From Chamaesiphon sp041738715 (GTDB taxonomy: Bacteria > Cyanobacteriota > Cyanobacteriia > Cyanobacteriales > Chamaesiphonaceae), in assembly GCA_041738715.1 (NCBI GenBank), contig JBGSPI010000018.1, positions 16,265-80,264 on the forward strand: a stretch of DNA of 64,000 bases, given 5' to 3'. A program made the position numbers and the translations under genes. How positions within the stretch are numbered: the first letter of the stretch is position 1; each line of letters opens with the position of its first letter. Below the pieces are notes generated by a model. That model had not been told where the DNA came from. It saw nothing but the letters and a program-made list of their open reading frames with translations, and made no database searches. Positions 1-6,657 of this stretch are shown one piece after another.

Positions 1-722
1 TCGCCGGACAGACGATGACAGTGGCGTGGCTGGCAGATATCCTTGCCCTCCCGGCGATCGCGCCGACTTCCCCCGTCGAGGTGACTCGAACTACCAACTC
101 GGTTGCTTGTCTCCTACTCCAGTCAGGACGGCGACAATTGGCACTACTAGTTGATCGTATTCGCGATCAGCAGCTAGTCACGATCGAGTCACCCCATCCC
201 ATCCTCAAAAATGTCCCCCACTTAGCTGGCTCGACAATTTTGGGAACGGGGGAAGTCTGCTTGGTACTCAATCCGCTCGATCTATTTGCGACTGCTGCGG
301 GGGTTAAACCTCAATCTTCGGCAATCGATCCTCTAGCTGCTACGATCCCCTCTGATACCCCTCCATCCTTACTTTTGGTCGAAGACTCAGTGGTGATTCG
401 GACACAGATGCAGCGAATTTTAACGGGGGCTGGCTACCAAGTCACGGCGGCGAATGATGGCTTGGAGGGCTGGGAAAAACTCCAAACTGGACAATTCGAT
501 CTCGTCATTTCTGATGTCGAAATGCCTCGGTGGGGTGGACTGGAACTCACCACCGAAATCCGCAAACACTCTGAATACCAAGATCTGCCAGTGGTTCTAG
601 TAACAACACTTTCCCACGCAGCGGATCGCGATCGCGGCATCCAAGCTGGCGCAAATGCCTATCTCACCAAAGGCGATTTCGACCAGCAACTCCTGCTAGA
701 CACACTCACAAGGTTGATCTAG
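1..722 (+). CDS. CheA-type hybrid histidine kinase, C-terminal part (CheW-like + receiver)
   Basis: The reading frame is open to the left edge of the window, so this is the 3' end of a longer gene. The visible protein begins inside a CheW-like coupling domain (about residues 1-95, the P5 domain of CheA proteins). A linker and a receiver domain follow (about residues 118-235), with the paired acids in LLVEDS, the phospho-acceptor Asp in VISDVEMP, and a Lys in LTKGD. CheW-then-receiver at the C-terminus is the usual end of cyanobacterial hybrid CheA kinases such as those of the phototaxis/pilus (Pix/Hik) systems. It lies 79 bases upstream of a stand-alone receiver and then cheB, which supports a chemotaxis-type signalling cluster. 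The kinase core is outside the window, so the pathway cannot be named. Confidence 0.85.
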   Translation, partial: AGQTMTVAWLADILALPAIAPTSPVEVTRTTNSVACLLLQSGRRQLALLVDRIRDQQLVTIESPHPILKNVPHLAGSTILGTGEVCLVLNPLDLFATAAGVKPQSSAIDPLAATIPSDTPPSLLLVEDSVVIRTQMQRILTGAGYQVTAANDGLEGWEKLQTGQFDLVISDVEMPRWGGLELTTEIRKHSEYQDLPVVLVTTLSHAADRDRGIQAGANAYLTKGDFDQQLLLDTLTRLI

Positions 723-801
723 AGAGGAGAAGGACGCTTGCGTCCCAACGCCCAATTCCTAACTAAATTCTTATCCCCGATATACCTACGAGGTTAATTC
801 A

Positions 802-1230
802 ATGGCTCCTACTAAAGTTCTCTTAGTTGAAGATTCTCCCGTTGCAATGGAATTGTTGCAACGTTTGTTCCGCAGTATTCCTGAAGTGGAAATTGTTGGC
901 ACAGCACGCAATGGTCAAGAAGCTCTCGCCATGATTCCCCGCGTCCAACCGGCGGTGATCTGTACTGACTTCCACATGGAGCCAGTCGATGGCTTGGAAC
1001 TAACCAAACAAGTGATGGCAAACTATCCCTGCCCGATTCTTGTCCTCAGCAACTCAGTCAAATCTGATGATACCAAAAATGTCTTCGCTCTCCTCCAAGC
1101 CGGAGTCTCTGATATATTCCCCAAACCCTTGGGTGGTGAATATGCGGAGTACGAAGCAATCAAACAGAAAATCGTCTCGAAAATCAAACTTCTGTCTGGC
1201 ATGAAAGTCAAGGCAAGACCTCTGAGTTAG
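802..1230 (+). CDS. Stand-alone receiver protein, paralogue of the CheB receiver
   Basis: This 142-residue protein is a single response-regulator receiver. The acid pair is Glu10/Asp11, the phospho-acceptor is Asp56 in CTDFHM, and the conserved Lys is Lys108 in FPKP. There is no methylesterase or DNA-binding domain after residue 140. It aligns without gaps to the first 140 residues of the downstream CheB; by eye about 92 of 140 positions are identical, with the same residue numbering for every key site. It therefore looks like a tandem duplicate of the cheB receiver that ended just before the linker. It may act as a phosphate sink or CheY-like output for the kinase upstream. The start ATG follows a short spacer after the kinase gene. 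Confidence 0.88.
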   Translation: MAPTKVLLVEDSPVAMELLQRLFRSIPEVEIVGTARNGQEALAMIPRVQPAVICTDFHMEPVDGLELTKQVMANYPCPILVLSNSVKSDDTKNVFALLQAGVSDIFPKPLGGEYAEYEAIKQKIVSKIKLLSGMKVKARPLS

Positions 1231-1344
1231 GGTTTAGGGGTTAGGGGACAATTGACAGTCCCCAGTCCCTACTTCTCCTTTTGGAGAGGCTGCGCTAACG
1301 ACTTCGTATCGCCAGAGGCGAGGCTAAGCCAACAGTGCAAGCTA

Positions 1345-1386
1345 ATCCCCTAGTCCCCTAGTCCCCCAGTCCCCCCGTCCCCTCAC
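1345..1386. repeat. C-rich degenerate heptamer repeats (STRR-like)
   Basis: The spacer before cheB ends in about six degenerate copies of a CCCCTAGT/CCCCCAGT unit. Short tandem repeats of this kind are common between cyanobacterial genes. Bases 1260-1330 upstream also resemble a dispersed palindromic element (GGAGAGGCTGCGC... CCAGAGGCGAGG). Confidence 0.55.
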
Positions 1387-1387
1387 C

Positions 1388-2428
1388 ATGTCTCCCACCA
1401 AAGTCCTCCTTGTCGAAGATTCGCTAATTGCGCTAGAACTACTGCAACGGTTGTTAAAACAGAGTGCAGAAGTTGAAATAGTTGGAACAGCGAGAAATGG
1501 GCAAGAAGCTCTAGAACTAATTCCGGCGACTAATCCAAGTGTGATTTGTACTGACTTACACATGGGGCCGATTGATGGCTTGGAACTAACTCAACAGGTG
1601 ATGGAAAAATTTCCGCGCCCAATTTTAGTGATCAGCAACTCAGTCCAAGAAGATGATACCAAAAACATCTTCAACCTCCTCCAAGCTGGGGCTGTTGATA
1701 TTTTCCCCAAACCAACAAGCGCAGATTATAAAGACTATGAACAAGTCAAGCACAGACTACTTGCCAAGATCAAGATGCTCTCGCAGGTAACAGTCAAAGC
1801 GAGATCTGGTCGCACAGTACTAAATTCGATCAATTCTAGTCCTAATATTTATGATAATGGCACGCTGCGGGCGATCGCGATCGGTGCCTCAACTGGCGGT
1901 CCTCAAGCTATCCACAAAATTATCACGGCACTACCCCACAATCTTCCCGTACCAATTATCTGTGCTCAACATATTGGGGAGGGTTTCTTAAAAGGCTTAA
2001 TTAGTTGGTTGAAGGAGGATTCACAATTCAACGTCAAAATTGCCGAAGTCGGGGAAACACCTCTACCTGGTACTATTTATTTTGCCCCCGAAAAAGCGCA
2101 CTTAGAATTTGATCCCCAGGGTCAATTTATCTATAGTAACTTTACTTCTACCACTGGCACTTGTCCTTCGATCGATGCCCTATTTCGCGCTGTTGCACGG
2201 ATTCATGGCAGTTCTAGTGCGAGCATTCTTCTCACGGGAATGGGTACGGATGGAGTGGCTGGAATGCAGGCTGTAGCTGCGGCTGGTGGCACGACGATTG
2301 CTCAAGATGAACAAAGTTGTCTTGTCTTTGGTATGTCCAAGCAAGCGATCGCCGCAGGTTTTGTTCAACACACTCTCCGCATTGAAGAAATTGCCCCATT
2401 TTTGCTAACTAAAATTGCCAGAATCTAA
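1388..2428 (+). CDS. cheB: Protein-glutamate methylesterase/deamidase CheB
   Basis: CheB removes methyl groups from receptor glutamates and adapts chemotaxis-type receptors. The 346-residue protein has an N-terminal receiver (residues 1-120; Glu10, Asp11, Asp56, Lys108), a linker, and a C-terminal methylesterase domain from about 160. The catalytic triad is visible as Ser168 in GASTGG, His195 in AQHIGEGF and Asp288 in GMGTDG. Length matches the family. It follows the CheA-type kinase and a duplicate receiver on the same strand, so phosphorylation by that kinase is likely. The last 4 bases overlap the end of the convergent metallo-beta-lactamase-fold gene. Confidence 0.95.
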   Translation: MSPTKVLLVEDSLIALELLQRLLKQSAEVEIVGTARNGQEALELIPATNPSVICTDLHMGPIDGLELTQQVMEKFPRPILVISNSVQEDDTKNIFNLLQAGAVDIFPKPTSADYKDYEQVKHRLLAKIKMLSQVTVKARSGRTVLNSINSSPNIYDNGTLRAIAIGASTGGPQAIHKIITALPHNLPVPIICAQHIGEGFLKGLISWLKEDSQFNVKIAEVGETPLPGTIYFAPEKAHLEFDPQGQFIYSNFTSTTGTCPSIDALFRAVARIHGSSSASILLTGMGTDGVAGMQAVAAAGGTTIAQDEQSCLVFGMSKQAIAAGFVQHTLRIEEIAPFLLTKIARI

Positions 2429-3195
2429 CAATTAATCATTAATTCTACCTCAAATCGTTCACCTGGCTTTGGTTCTAGCACCCGTGTCGTCAAATTTTGC
2501 TGGGTGAGCAAAGTACGAAACTGCTGGACATCGCCTTTGCCGCGTAGTAGAGACAGTAATAACCCTTCAAATACCACGTTACCACCAGCGGCTGTTGGTA
2601 AAATAAATTGAGGTTGCAGCCAGTTGACTGCTTCTACAGCACTTTGCATTCCTTTAATCACCGATCCAATTAAGGGGATCTCCAAATCGGTCAGTGGTGT
2701 AATCACCACATCTACAGGGGCAATTTCGGTGAGCTTCGCTGTATGCGATCCATGTGGCTCATAGTAAAGTGTCGTGTTATTCAGCAAATCTGTCAGTAAG
2801 TAGCCATTCTCAATCAGATTTGGACCGACGAGTGAACCGGGTAAAGCTTGGATTTTCAAGCTATTTGCCAGCGTAAAATAATTGCCATGAGCCAAGGTCG
2901 TCACGTTGTGATAACCCAAACTATTCACAGTTTTGGCAGCATTAGCAGAAGCGACAACGGGAATATGGCGATCCAGTCGATCTAGTGTTGGCTGATGTGT
3001 GTGGTCTGGCAACCCCTGCGAGAGCAAAATTAAGTCAATATCTGCGGGAATTGGGTGCGGGTTGGGATGATCCCCCTTGAATAGCCATGGAAGATTACCA
3101 AATACCAATGAACCAACTAGCCAAGGATCGAGTAAAACCCGTTGACCGCCCATTTCAATCAGCCAAGAGTTACTATCCAGCCAAGTTAGATACAT
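2425..3195 (-). CDS. Metallo-beta-lactamase-fold hydrolase, metal site partly lost
   Basis: The 256-residue protein has the start of an UlaG-type metallo-beta-lactamase fold (WLDSNSWLIEMGGQRVLLDPW). The usual HxHxDH zinc motif should follow, but here it reads SQGLPDHTH: the two leading histidines are absent and only the Asp-His pair remains. A later histidine is seen in YYEPHGSH. Homologues with SQGLDDH at this point are common in cyanobacteria, so the change is probably a property of the subfamily and not a recent mutation. Substrate is unknown. It is convergent with cheB (4-base overlap) and lies beside tRNA-Thr. Confidence 0.8.
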   Translation of the reverse strand: MYLTWLDSNSWLIEMGGQRVLLDPWLVGSLVFGNLPWLFKGDHPNPHPIPADIDLILLSQGLPDHTHQPTLDRLDRHIPVVASANAAKTVNSLGYHNVTTLAHGNYFTLANSLKIQALPGSLVGPNLIENGYLLTDLLNNTTLYYEPHGSHTAKLTEIAPVDVVITPLTDLEIPLIGSVIKGMQSAVEAVNWLQPQFILPTAAGGNVVFEGLLLSLLRGKGDVQQFRTLLTQQNLTTRVLEPKPGERFEVELMINC

Positions 3196-3260
3196 CTTTA
3201 TAGCCTTTAATTATCTGGGATAGAAATGAGAAAACCCTTAACTAGTAAGGGTTTTAGAAA

Positions 3261-3332
3261 GCTGGCGGACGGATTCGAACCCCCGACCGGCTGATTACAA
3301 ATCAGCTGCTCTACCAACTGAGCTACGCCAGC
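3261..3332 (-). tRNA. tRNA-Thr (anticodon TGT)
   Basis: Read on the minus strand, 72 bases fold as a cloverleaf: 7-bp acceptor stem GCTGGCG/CGCCAGC, D-arm with AGCTCAGTTGGTAGAGC, anticodon arm CTGAT-TTGTAAT-CAG with TGT in the loop, and T-arm GGGGGTTCGAATCC. CCA is not encoded. Confidence 0.97.
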
Positions 3333-3440
3333 GCACTAGACTAGTATAACATAATTAATTAATTTTTGTCCAGCAATATTTTGCCTTAATGCTCGATCGT
3401 CGGTTAAATTGTCTTTGGTTCACTAGTATTTTCACGTGAA

Positions 3441-3600
3441 CTACCCGACTCTCATCCTACGGATAGAGAGAGGGCTTCCGACTTCGAGGGCGACCGCCTC
3501 ACAGATGTCTTGCGACCTCTGCTTGGTCTTACGTTGCCTCCATCGGCAGTCTCGCTAGTTCCTAACGAGAGAATTCTGAGTCCTTCGGCTTTCAGGTTTT
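3441..3600 (-). ncRNA. Putative omega RNA (reRNA) at the tnpB 3' end
   Basis: TnpB nucleases are guided by an RNA that overlaps the 3' end of tnpB and runs to the element's right end, the guide coming from flanking DNA. The position is assigned from that rule. The terminal bulged hairpin at 3449-3470, which overlaps the stop codon, would be its last scaffold stem. The 5' limit is a guess. Confidence 0.35.
3449..3470 (-). repeat. Right-end hairpin of the tnpB element
   Basis: Nine-base-pair stem CTCTC-ATCC / GGAT-A-GAGAG with a TAC loop and one bulged A; it includes the tnpB stop codon. The same design recurs at the left end. Confidence 0.7.
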
Positions 3601-4648
3601 GCGCGGCGTTGACATCTCTATCGTGGTTAGTTCCACAACTAGGACAAGTCCAATGACGCACATCTAAAGGCAAGGATGAGACTCGGTGATAACAATTACT
3701 ACAGGTTTTCGATGAAGGAAAAAATCTATCCACCTTGACCAGTATTTTGCCAGAATGCTCACACTTATAGTTGAGCATTCCGACGAAACTAGACCAGCCA
3801 CAATCGCTAATAGCTTTTGCCAAATAATGATTTCTCACCATGTTCTTGACTGCTAGATCTTCCACAACGATGACTTGGTTTTCGTTCACCAGTTTATGGG
3901 AGAGTTTATGCAAAAAGTCTTGTCTCGAATTGCTGATACGTTGATGGACTCTTGCCACCAGCTTTCTAGCTTTATTCCGACTATTTGAACCTTTCACTTT
4001 TCTAGATAGTTTGCGCTGTTTACGTTTAAGGTTAGATTCATGCTTCTTGATATGTCGAGGATTGGGATACTTAGAGCCAGTGCTAGTAATAGCAAAGTCT
4101 GTGATGCCCAAATCGACACCAATCGCATTTCCCTCACTACTAGGGGCAGGATACTCGCCTTCTTGTTCCGTAAGAACAGCAGCGAAATATTGACCACTAG
4201 GATTCTTGGAGATAGTAACAGTTTTGACCTCTCCAGCAAGCGGACGATGCAAGCTAATTTCGACCCATCCCAACTTAGGAAGATAGATCAGGTTATCAAC
4301 GAACTTAGTCCCTTGAGGATATTGAATCGACTGTTTACCGTGCTTCGATTTGAAGTTAGGAAACTTAGCTCTTTTTTCAAAGAAGTTGATAAACGATTTA
4401 CTGAGGTTGAGGGTGACAGATTGCAAGACTTGAGAATGACATTCACCCAACCAAACAAACTCTTTCTTGAGTGCTGGCAACAATGCGTTGAGTCCTTCTC
4501 TAGACAATCCCTTCCCCGTCTCAGCGTAGGTAGTAGTAGTCTCGTTCAGAGCGCGATTCCACCACCAACGAGCGCATCCGAAAAACTGAGAGAGCTTTTC
4601 GGATTGAGCGTCAGTGGGATATATTCGGGCTTTGATAGACTGATACAT
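3452..4648 (-). CDS. tnpB: TnpB, RNA-guided nuclease of an IS200/IS605-type element
   Basis: The 398-residue protein starts with the family N-terminus (IKARIYPTDAQ) and has a RuvC nuclease split as usual: Asp179 in GVDLGITDF, Glu263 in VVEDLAVKNM, and the last Asp in HDRDVNAA near residue 345. A zinc ribbon sits between the last two (Cys316/Cys319 and Cys335/Cys338). Every catalytic and zinc residue is present, so the enzyme looks active. TnpB proteins cut double-stranded DNA next to a short target-adjacent motif using an RNA made from the element's right end, and favour element retention. The basic tail after residue 360 is Ser/Arg rich. No tnpA is adjacent. Confidence 0.93.
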   Translation of the reverse strand: MYQSIKARIYPTDAQSEKLSQFFGCARWWWNRALNETTTTYAETGKGLSREGLNALLPALKKEFVWLGECHSQVLQSVTLNLSKSFINFFEKRAKFPNFKSKHGKQSIQYPQGTKFVDNLIYLPKLGWVEISLHRPLAGEVKTVTISKNPSGQYFAAVLTEQEGEYPAPSSEGNAIGVDLGITDFAITSTGSKYPNPRHIKKHESNLKRKQRKLSRKVKGSNSRNKARKLVARVHQRISNSRQDFLHKLSHKLVNENQVIVVEDLAVKNMVRNHYLAKAISDCGWSSFVGMLNYKCEHSGKILVKVDRFFPSSKTCSNCYHRVSSLPLDVRHWTCPSCGTNHDRDVNAAQNLKAEGLRILSLGTSETADGGNVRPSRGRKTSVRRSPSKSEALSLSVG

Positions 4649-4805
4649 CTACGTTTATCGCTAATTACTTTAATGATAACACAGGTTGATTCAGTGGTCA
4701 GACAAGGAATTTGCTCGTCTCCTCATGCCCACCCAACTTCCCAAGAGCTTCGCTTGTTGGAATTGTTGGGTAGGCAATCGTCACCTCGCTCGGCTTTCAT
4801 CCCGA

Positions 4806-4851
4806 CGCTCATCCGTTGGCGTAGCCTGCCTTCGGCATAGCGGATAGAGCG
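4806..4851 (-). repeat. Left-end hairpin of the tnpB element
   Basis: Ten-base-pair stem CGCTC-ATCCG / CGGAT-A-GAGCG with a bulged A and a 25-base loop containing TGCCTTCGGCA. It mirrors the right-end hairpin. The 300 bases between tnpB and the next gene hold this left end and no other gene. Confidence 0.65.
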
Positions 4852-4948
4852 CGGGACTTCCCGCCTGCCCGTTAAAATCCTCTCTAGTCCCTATTCTCTA
4901 TCCCCTGACTTTCGCAGTCCATCGTCAATACTCACTCTTTTTGCCCTT

Positions 4949-5581
4949 CTACTGACAATTCATTAAAGCTCCAATGTCTGCGGCTACGATCTGATCCAAA
5001 TTGCGTGTAATCTTTTCAATCTCCCAATCCCACCAAGCTATTTCAAGTAACGATCGAATTATCTCATCATCAAAACGTTGACGAATAAACCTGGCTGGAT
5101 TCCCACCAAAAATCGTATAGGGTGGGACATCACTTACTACTACTGATTTGGCTGCAATAATCGCTCCATCTCCCACCTGTACTCCTGGCATAATCACTGT
5201 TTCATAGCCGATCCAAACATCATTGCCAATCACTGTATTACCTTTGGATGACAATGCTTCTGGTTGAGGGTCAACTTTTTCCCAACCATTACCAAAAATC
5301 TGAAACGGATAGGTTGAAAATCCATTTAATTGGTGATTTGCACCATTCATGATGAACTTTACCCCTCTTGCCAAGGCGCAAAATTTGCCGATGATTAGGA
5401 GATCGCCAACAAAGGGAAAGTGATACAAGACGTTACGCTGAAAGTCTTCTGAGTCTTCTGGATCGTCGTAATAGGTGTAATCGCCAATGATGATATGGGG
5501 ATTTGATACAGTGTTCTTAATGAAGCAGATTTGCGGAAACCCCTTCATTGGATGCTTATCTTGTGGATCTGCTCCATACAC
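4949..5581 (-). CDS. Vat-family (xenobiotic) O-acetyltransferase
   Basis: A 210-residue left-handed beta-helix acetyltransferase. Hexapeptide repeats run through TVIGNDVWIGYETVIMPGVQ and VGDGAIIAAKSVVV, and the fold is closed by the GGNPARFIRQRF segment. MNGANHQLNGF contains His83, which aligns with the catalytic histidine of the streptogramin acetyltransferases Vat(A)/Vat(D), and FGNGWEK is also shared with them. These enzymes transfer acetyl from acetyl-CoA to a hydroxyl of streptogramin A; chromosomal homologues often have unknown substrates. It lies between the tnpB element and the smt genes. Resistance activity is possible but not shown by the sequence. Confidence 0.88.
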   Translation of the reverse strand: MYGADPQDKHPMKGFPQICFIKNTVSNPHIIIGDYTYYDDPEDSEDFQRNVLYHFPFVGDLLIIGKFCALARGVKFIMNGANHQLNGFSTYPFQIFGNGWEKVDPQPEALSSKGNTVIGNDVWIGYETVIMPGVQVGDGAIIAAKSVVVSDVPPYTIFGGNPARFIRQRFDDEIIRSLLEIAWWDWEIEKITRNLDQIVAADIGALMNCQ

Positions 5582-5665
5582 GATCGATTGCCCCCAGACT
5601 TTTAGAATGCACTGTATCTATCATCTTATTCTCGAACTCAAATTTTTAGCAACATGCCAGAACGG

Positions 5666-6073
5666 CTAGTCAGTCTCGTCTAGATGCTCGATTACTGCTT
5701 GGTAGAAGCTGAGGACGTGGTCATCTTGTAGTCGATAAAATACGTGTCGCCCTTGTTTACGGAAATTGACTAATCGAATTGCCCGCAGTGTCCTCAACTG
5801 GTGAGATACTGCTGATTCATTCATTTCTAGCGCGATCGCTAGGTCGCCGACGCACATTTCTTGTGCTGCTAAAATCGAGAGAATTCGCAACCGATTTGTA
5901 TCGGCTAAAAACCCCAAAAACTCTGACATGCGCTGTGCCTTTTCCACCGTAAGGATCTCGGTTTGGGGCAGATTAGCATGAACAGAGTCAGTTGAATGGG
6001 GCTGTTCACAACAGAGTGATTCCGCCTCCTCGTCCTGTTTGGGGGTGACTGTTTTAGTCAAGGGATCTGACAT
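5666..6073 (-). CDS. smtB: SmtB, ArsR-family zinc-responsive repressor
   Basis: A 135-residue winged-helix repressor of the ArsR/SmtB family. The DNA-recognition helix region is SAVSHQLRTLRAIRLV and the wing is KQGRHVFYRL. The alpha-5 zinc ligands of SmtB are all conserved: Asp117, His119, His130 and Glu133. An alpha-3N-type site may also exist, using Cys21, Cys22 and Cys74 (in EMCVGDLA). Zinc binding at alpha-5 releases the repressor from DNA. The gene starts 23 bases after smtA on the same strand, so both should be one transcript controlled by the operator at 6306-6321. No strong ribosome site precedes the ATG. Confidence 0.94.
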   Translation of the reverse strand: MSDPLTKTVTPKQDEEAESLCCEQPHSTDSVHANLPQTEILTVEKAQRMSEFLGFLADTNRLRILSILAAQEMCVGDLAIALEMNESAVSHQLRTLRAIRLVNFRKQGRHVFYRLQDDHVLSFYQAVIEHLDETD

Positions 6074-6096
6074 AATTTGACAATATCAGACTAAAT

Positions 6097-6264
6097 TTAC
6101 TTGTTGCAGTTGCAGCCTGTATGTCCACAGCCTTGACCTGCCGAATGACCATTGGCGCAAGCTTCACTACAGTATGCTTTATTATCCTTCTGAATGGCAT
6201 CAGACAGGGAAACTATGCACAAACATGATTCACAAGCACATTTCATTTGAGTAACAGTAGTCAT
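6097..6264 (-). CDS. smtA: SmtA, class II bacterial metallothionein
   Basis: A 55-residue metal-binding protein very close to Synechococcus SmtA. Nine cysteines (9, 11, 14, 16, 32, 36, 46, 51, 53) and His40 and His48 are arranged as KCACESCLC, YCSEACANGH and GCGHTGCNC, the same layout that binds four zinc ions in the known protein. It buffers cytosolic zinc and cadmium. The start at 6264 is chosen over a longer frame reaching 6342 because it matches the family N-terminus and has AAGGAG 7 bases upstream (6272-6277); the longer frame would read through the operator. Confidence 0.95.
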   Translation of the reverse strand: MTTVTQMKCACESCLCIVSLSDAIQKDNKAYCSEACANGHSAGQGCGHTGCNCNK

Positions 6265-6271
6265 GGATTGG

Positions 6272-6277
6272 CTCCTT
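6272..6277 (-). promoter_or_regulatory. Ribosome binding site of smtA
   Basis: AAGGAG on the minus strand, 7 bases before the ATG at 6264. It decides the short start for smtA. Confidence 0.75.
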
Positions 6278-6305
6278 GAAGATTTCGATAAGTATATCAT
6301 AACAT

Positions 6306-6321
6306 ATGAATAGCTATTCAT
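6306..6321 (-). promoter_or_regulatory. smt operator (SmtB binding site)
   Basis: ATGAATAGCTATTCAT is a perfect 16-bp palindrome and contains the TGAA..TTCA half-sites of ArsR/SmtB operators. It lies 42 bases upstream of the smtA start, just before a -10-like TATGAT (6296-6301), so bound repressor would block the promoter. Confidence 0.85.
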
Positions 6322-6342
6322 GTATCGATCCGTAAAAATCAA

Positions 6343-6657
6343 TCTCCAACAGAGTAAAAAAAGCGATTAATTTGTTAAAGAATTGTTAGATCCCAACCCC
6401 ATCATGAGGGGATCGCCTATAGTACCAAGGAGGTATGGTTGCTAGAGTCTAAGTAGCAAAGGCAAAGTATCACATCGCTCGATCGCCGAGATCGAATTAT
6501 CTAGAGCGATTGCGTCATATAGATGATATCTCACGAGTAGTATCAAATTAACAATTTGCCGAAGTTGCGCAGCAGCCTAGATCTAGCCCTACCGAAATGC
6601 TAATGACCGATCGCGTGAATATCTAATCATTAATCTGTTGGGCACATCCCGATTTCT
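6343..6657. other. Intergenic region between smtA and ndhD1
   Basis: The 315-base divergent spacer should hold the ndhD1 promoter; no clear -35/-10 pair is visible to me. A short inverted repeat (CCCC 6397-6400, GGGG 6408-6411) is followed by a strong Shine-Dalgarno-like AAGGAGGT (6427-6434) placed directly against an ATG with only five sense codons. No gene seen. Confidence 0.5.

Larger units (their letters stand above)
3425..4870 (-). mobile_element. IS200/IS605-family (IS1341-type) element carrying tnpB only
   Basis: A tnpB gene without a tnpA partner is flanked by two hairpins of the same unusual design. At the right end (3449-3470) CTCTC-ATCC pairs with GGAT-A-GAGAG, and at the left end (4806-4851) CGCTC-ATCCG pairs with CGGAT-A-GAGCG; each has a single bulged A at the same place. 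Subterminal hairpins are the ends recognised by HUH transposases in this family. The left-end DNA (4745-4803) shares four sequence blocks with the left end of a second element at 63757-64000. Outer limits are estimates: the right one lies near the 10-bp palindrome at 3431-3440, the left one near 4870. With no tnpA it would need a transposase supplied elsewhere. Confidence 0.8.

Noticed and set aside
4040..4840. A 266-codon plus-strand frame across tnpB and its left end
   Set aside because: It lies antisense to an intact tnpB with clear RuvC motifs and has no recognisable feature of its own.
6097..6342. A longer smtA frame (81 residues) starting at 6342
   Set aside because: It would translate through the smt operator and promoter; the 55-residue form matches SmtA and has a ribosome site.
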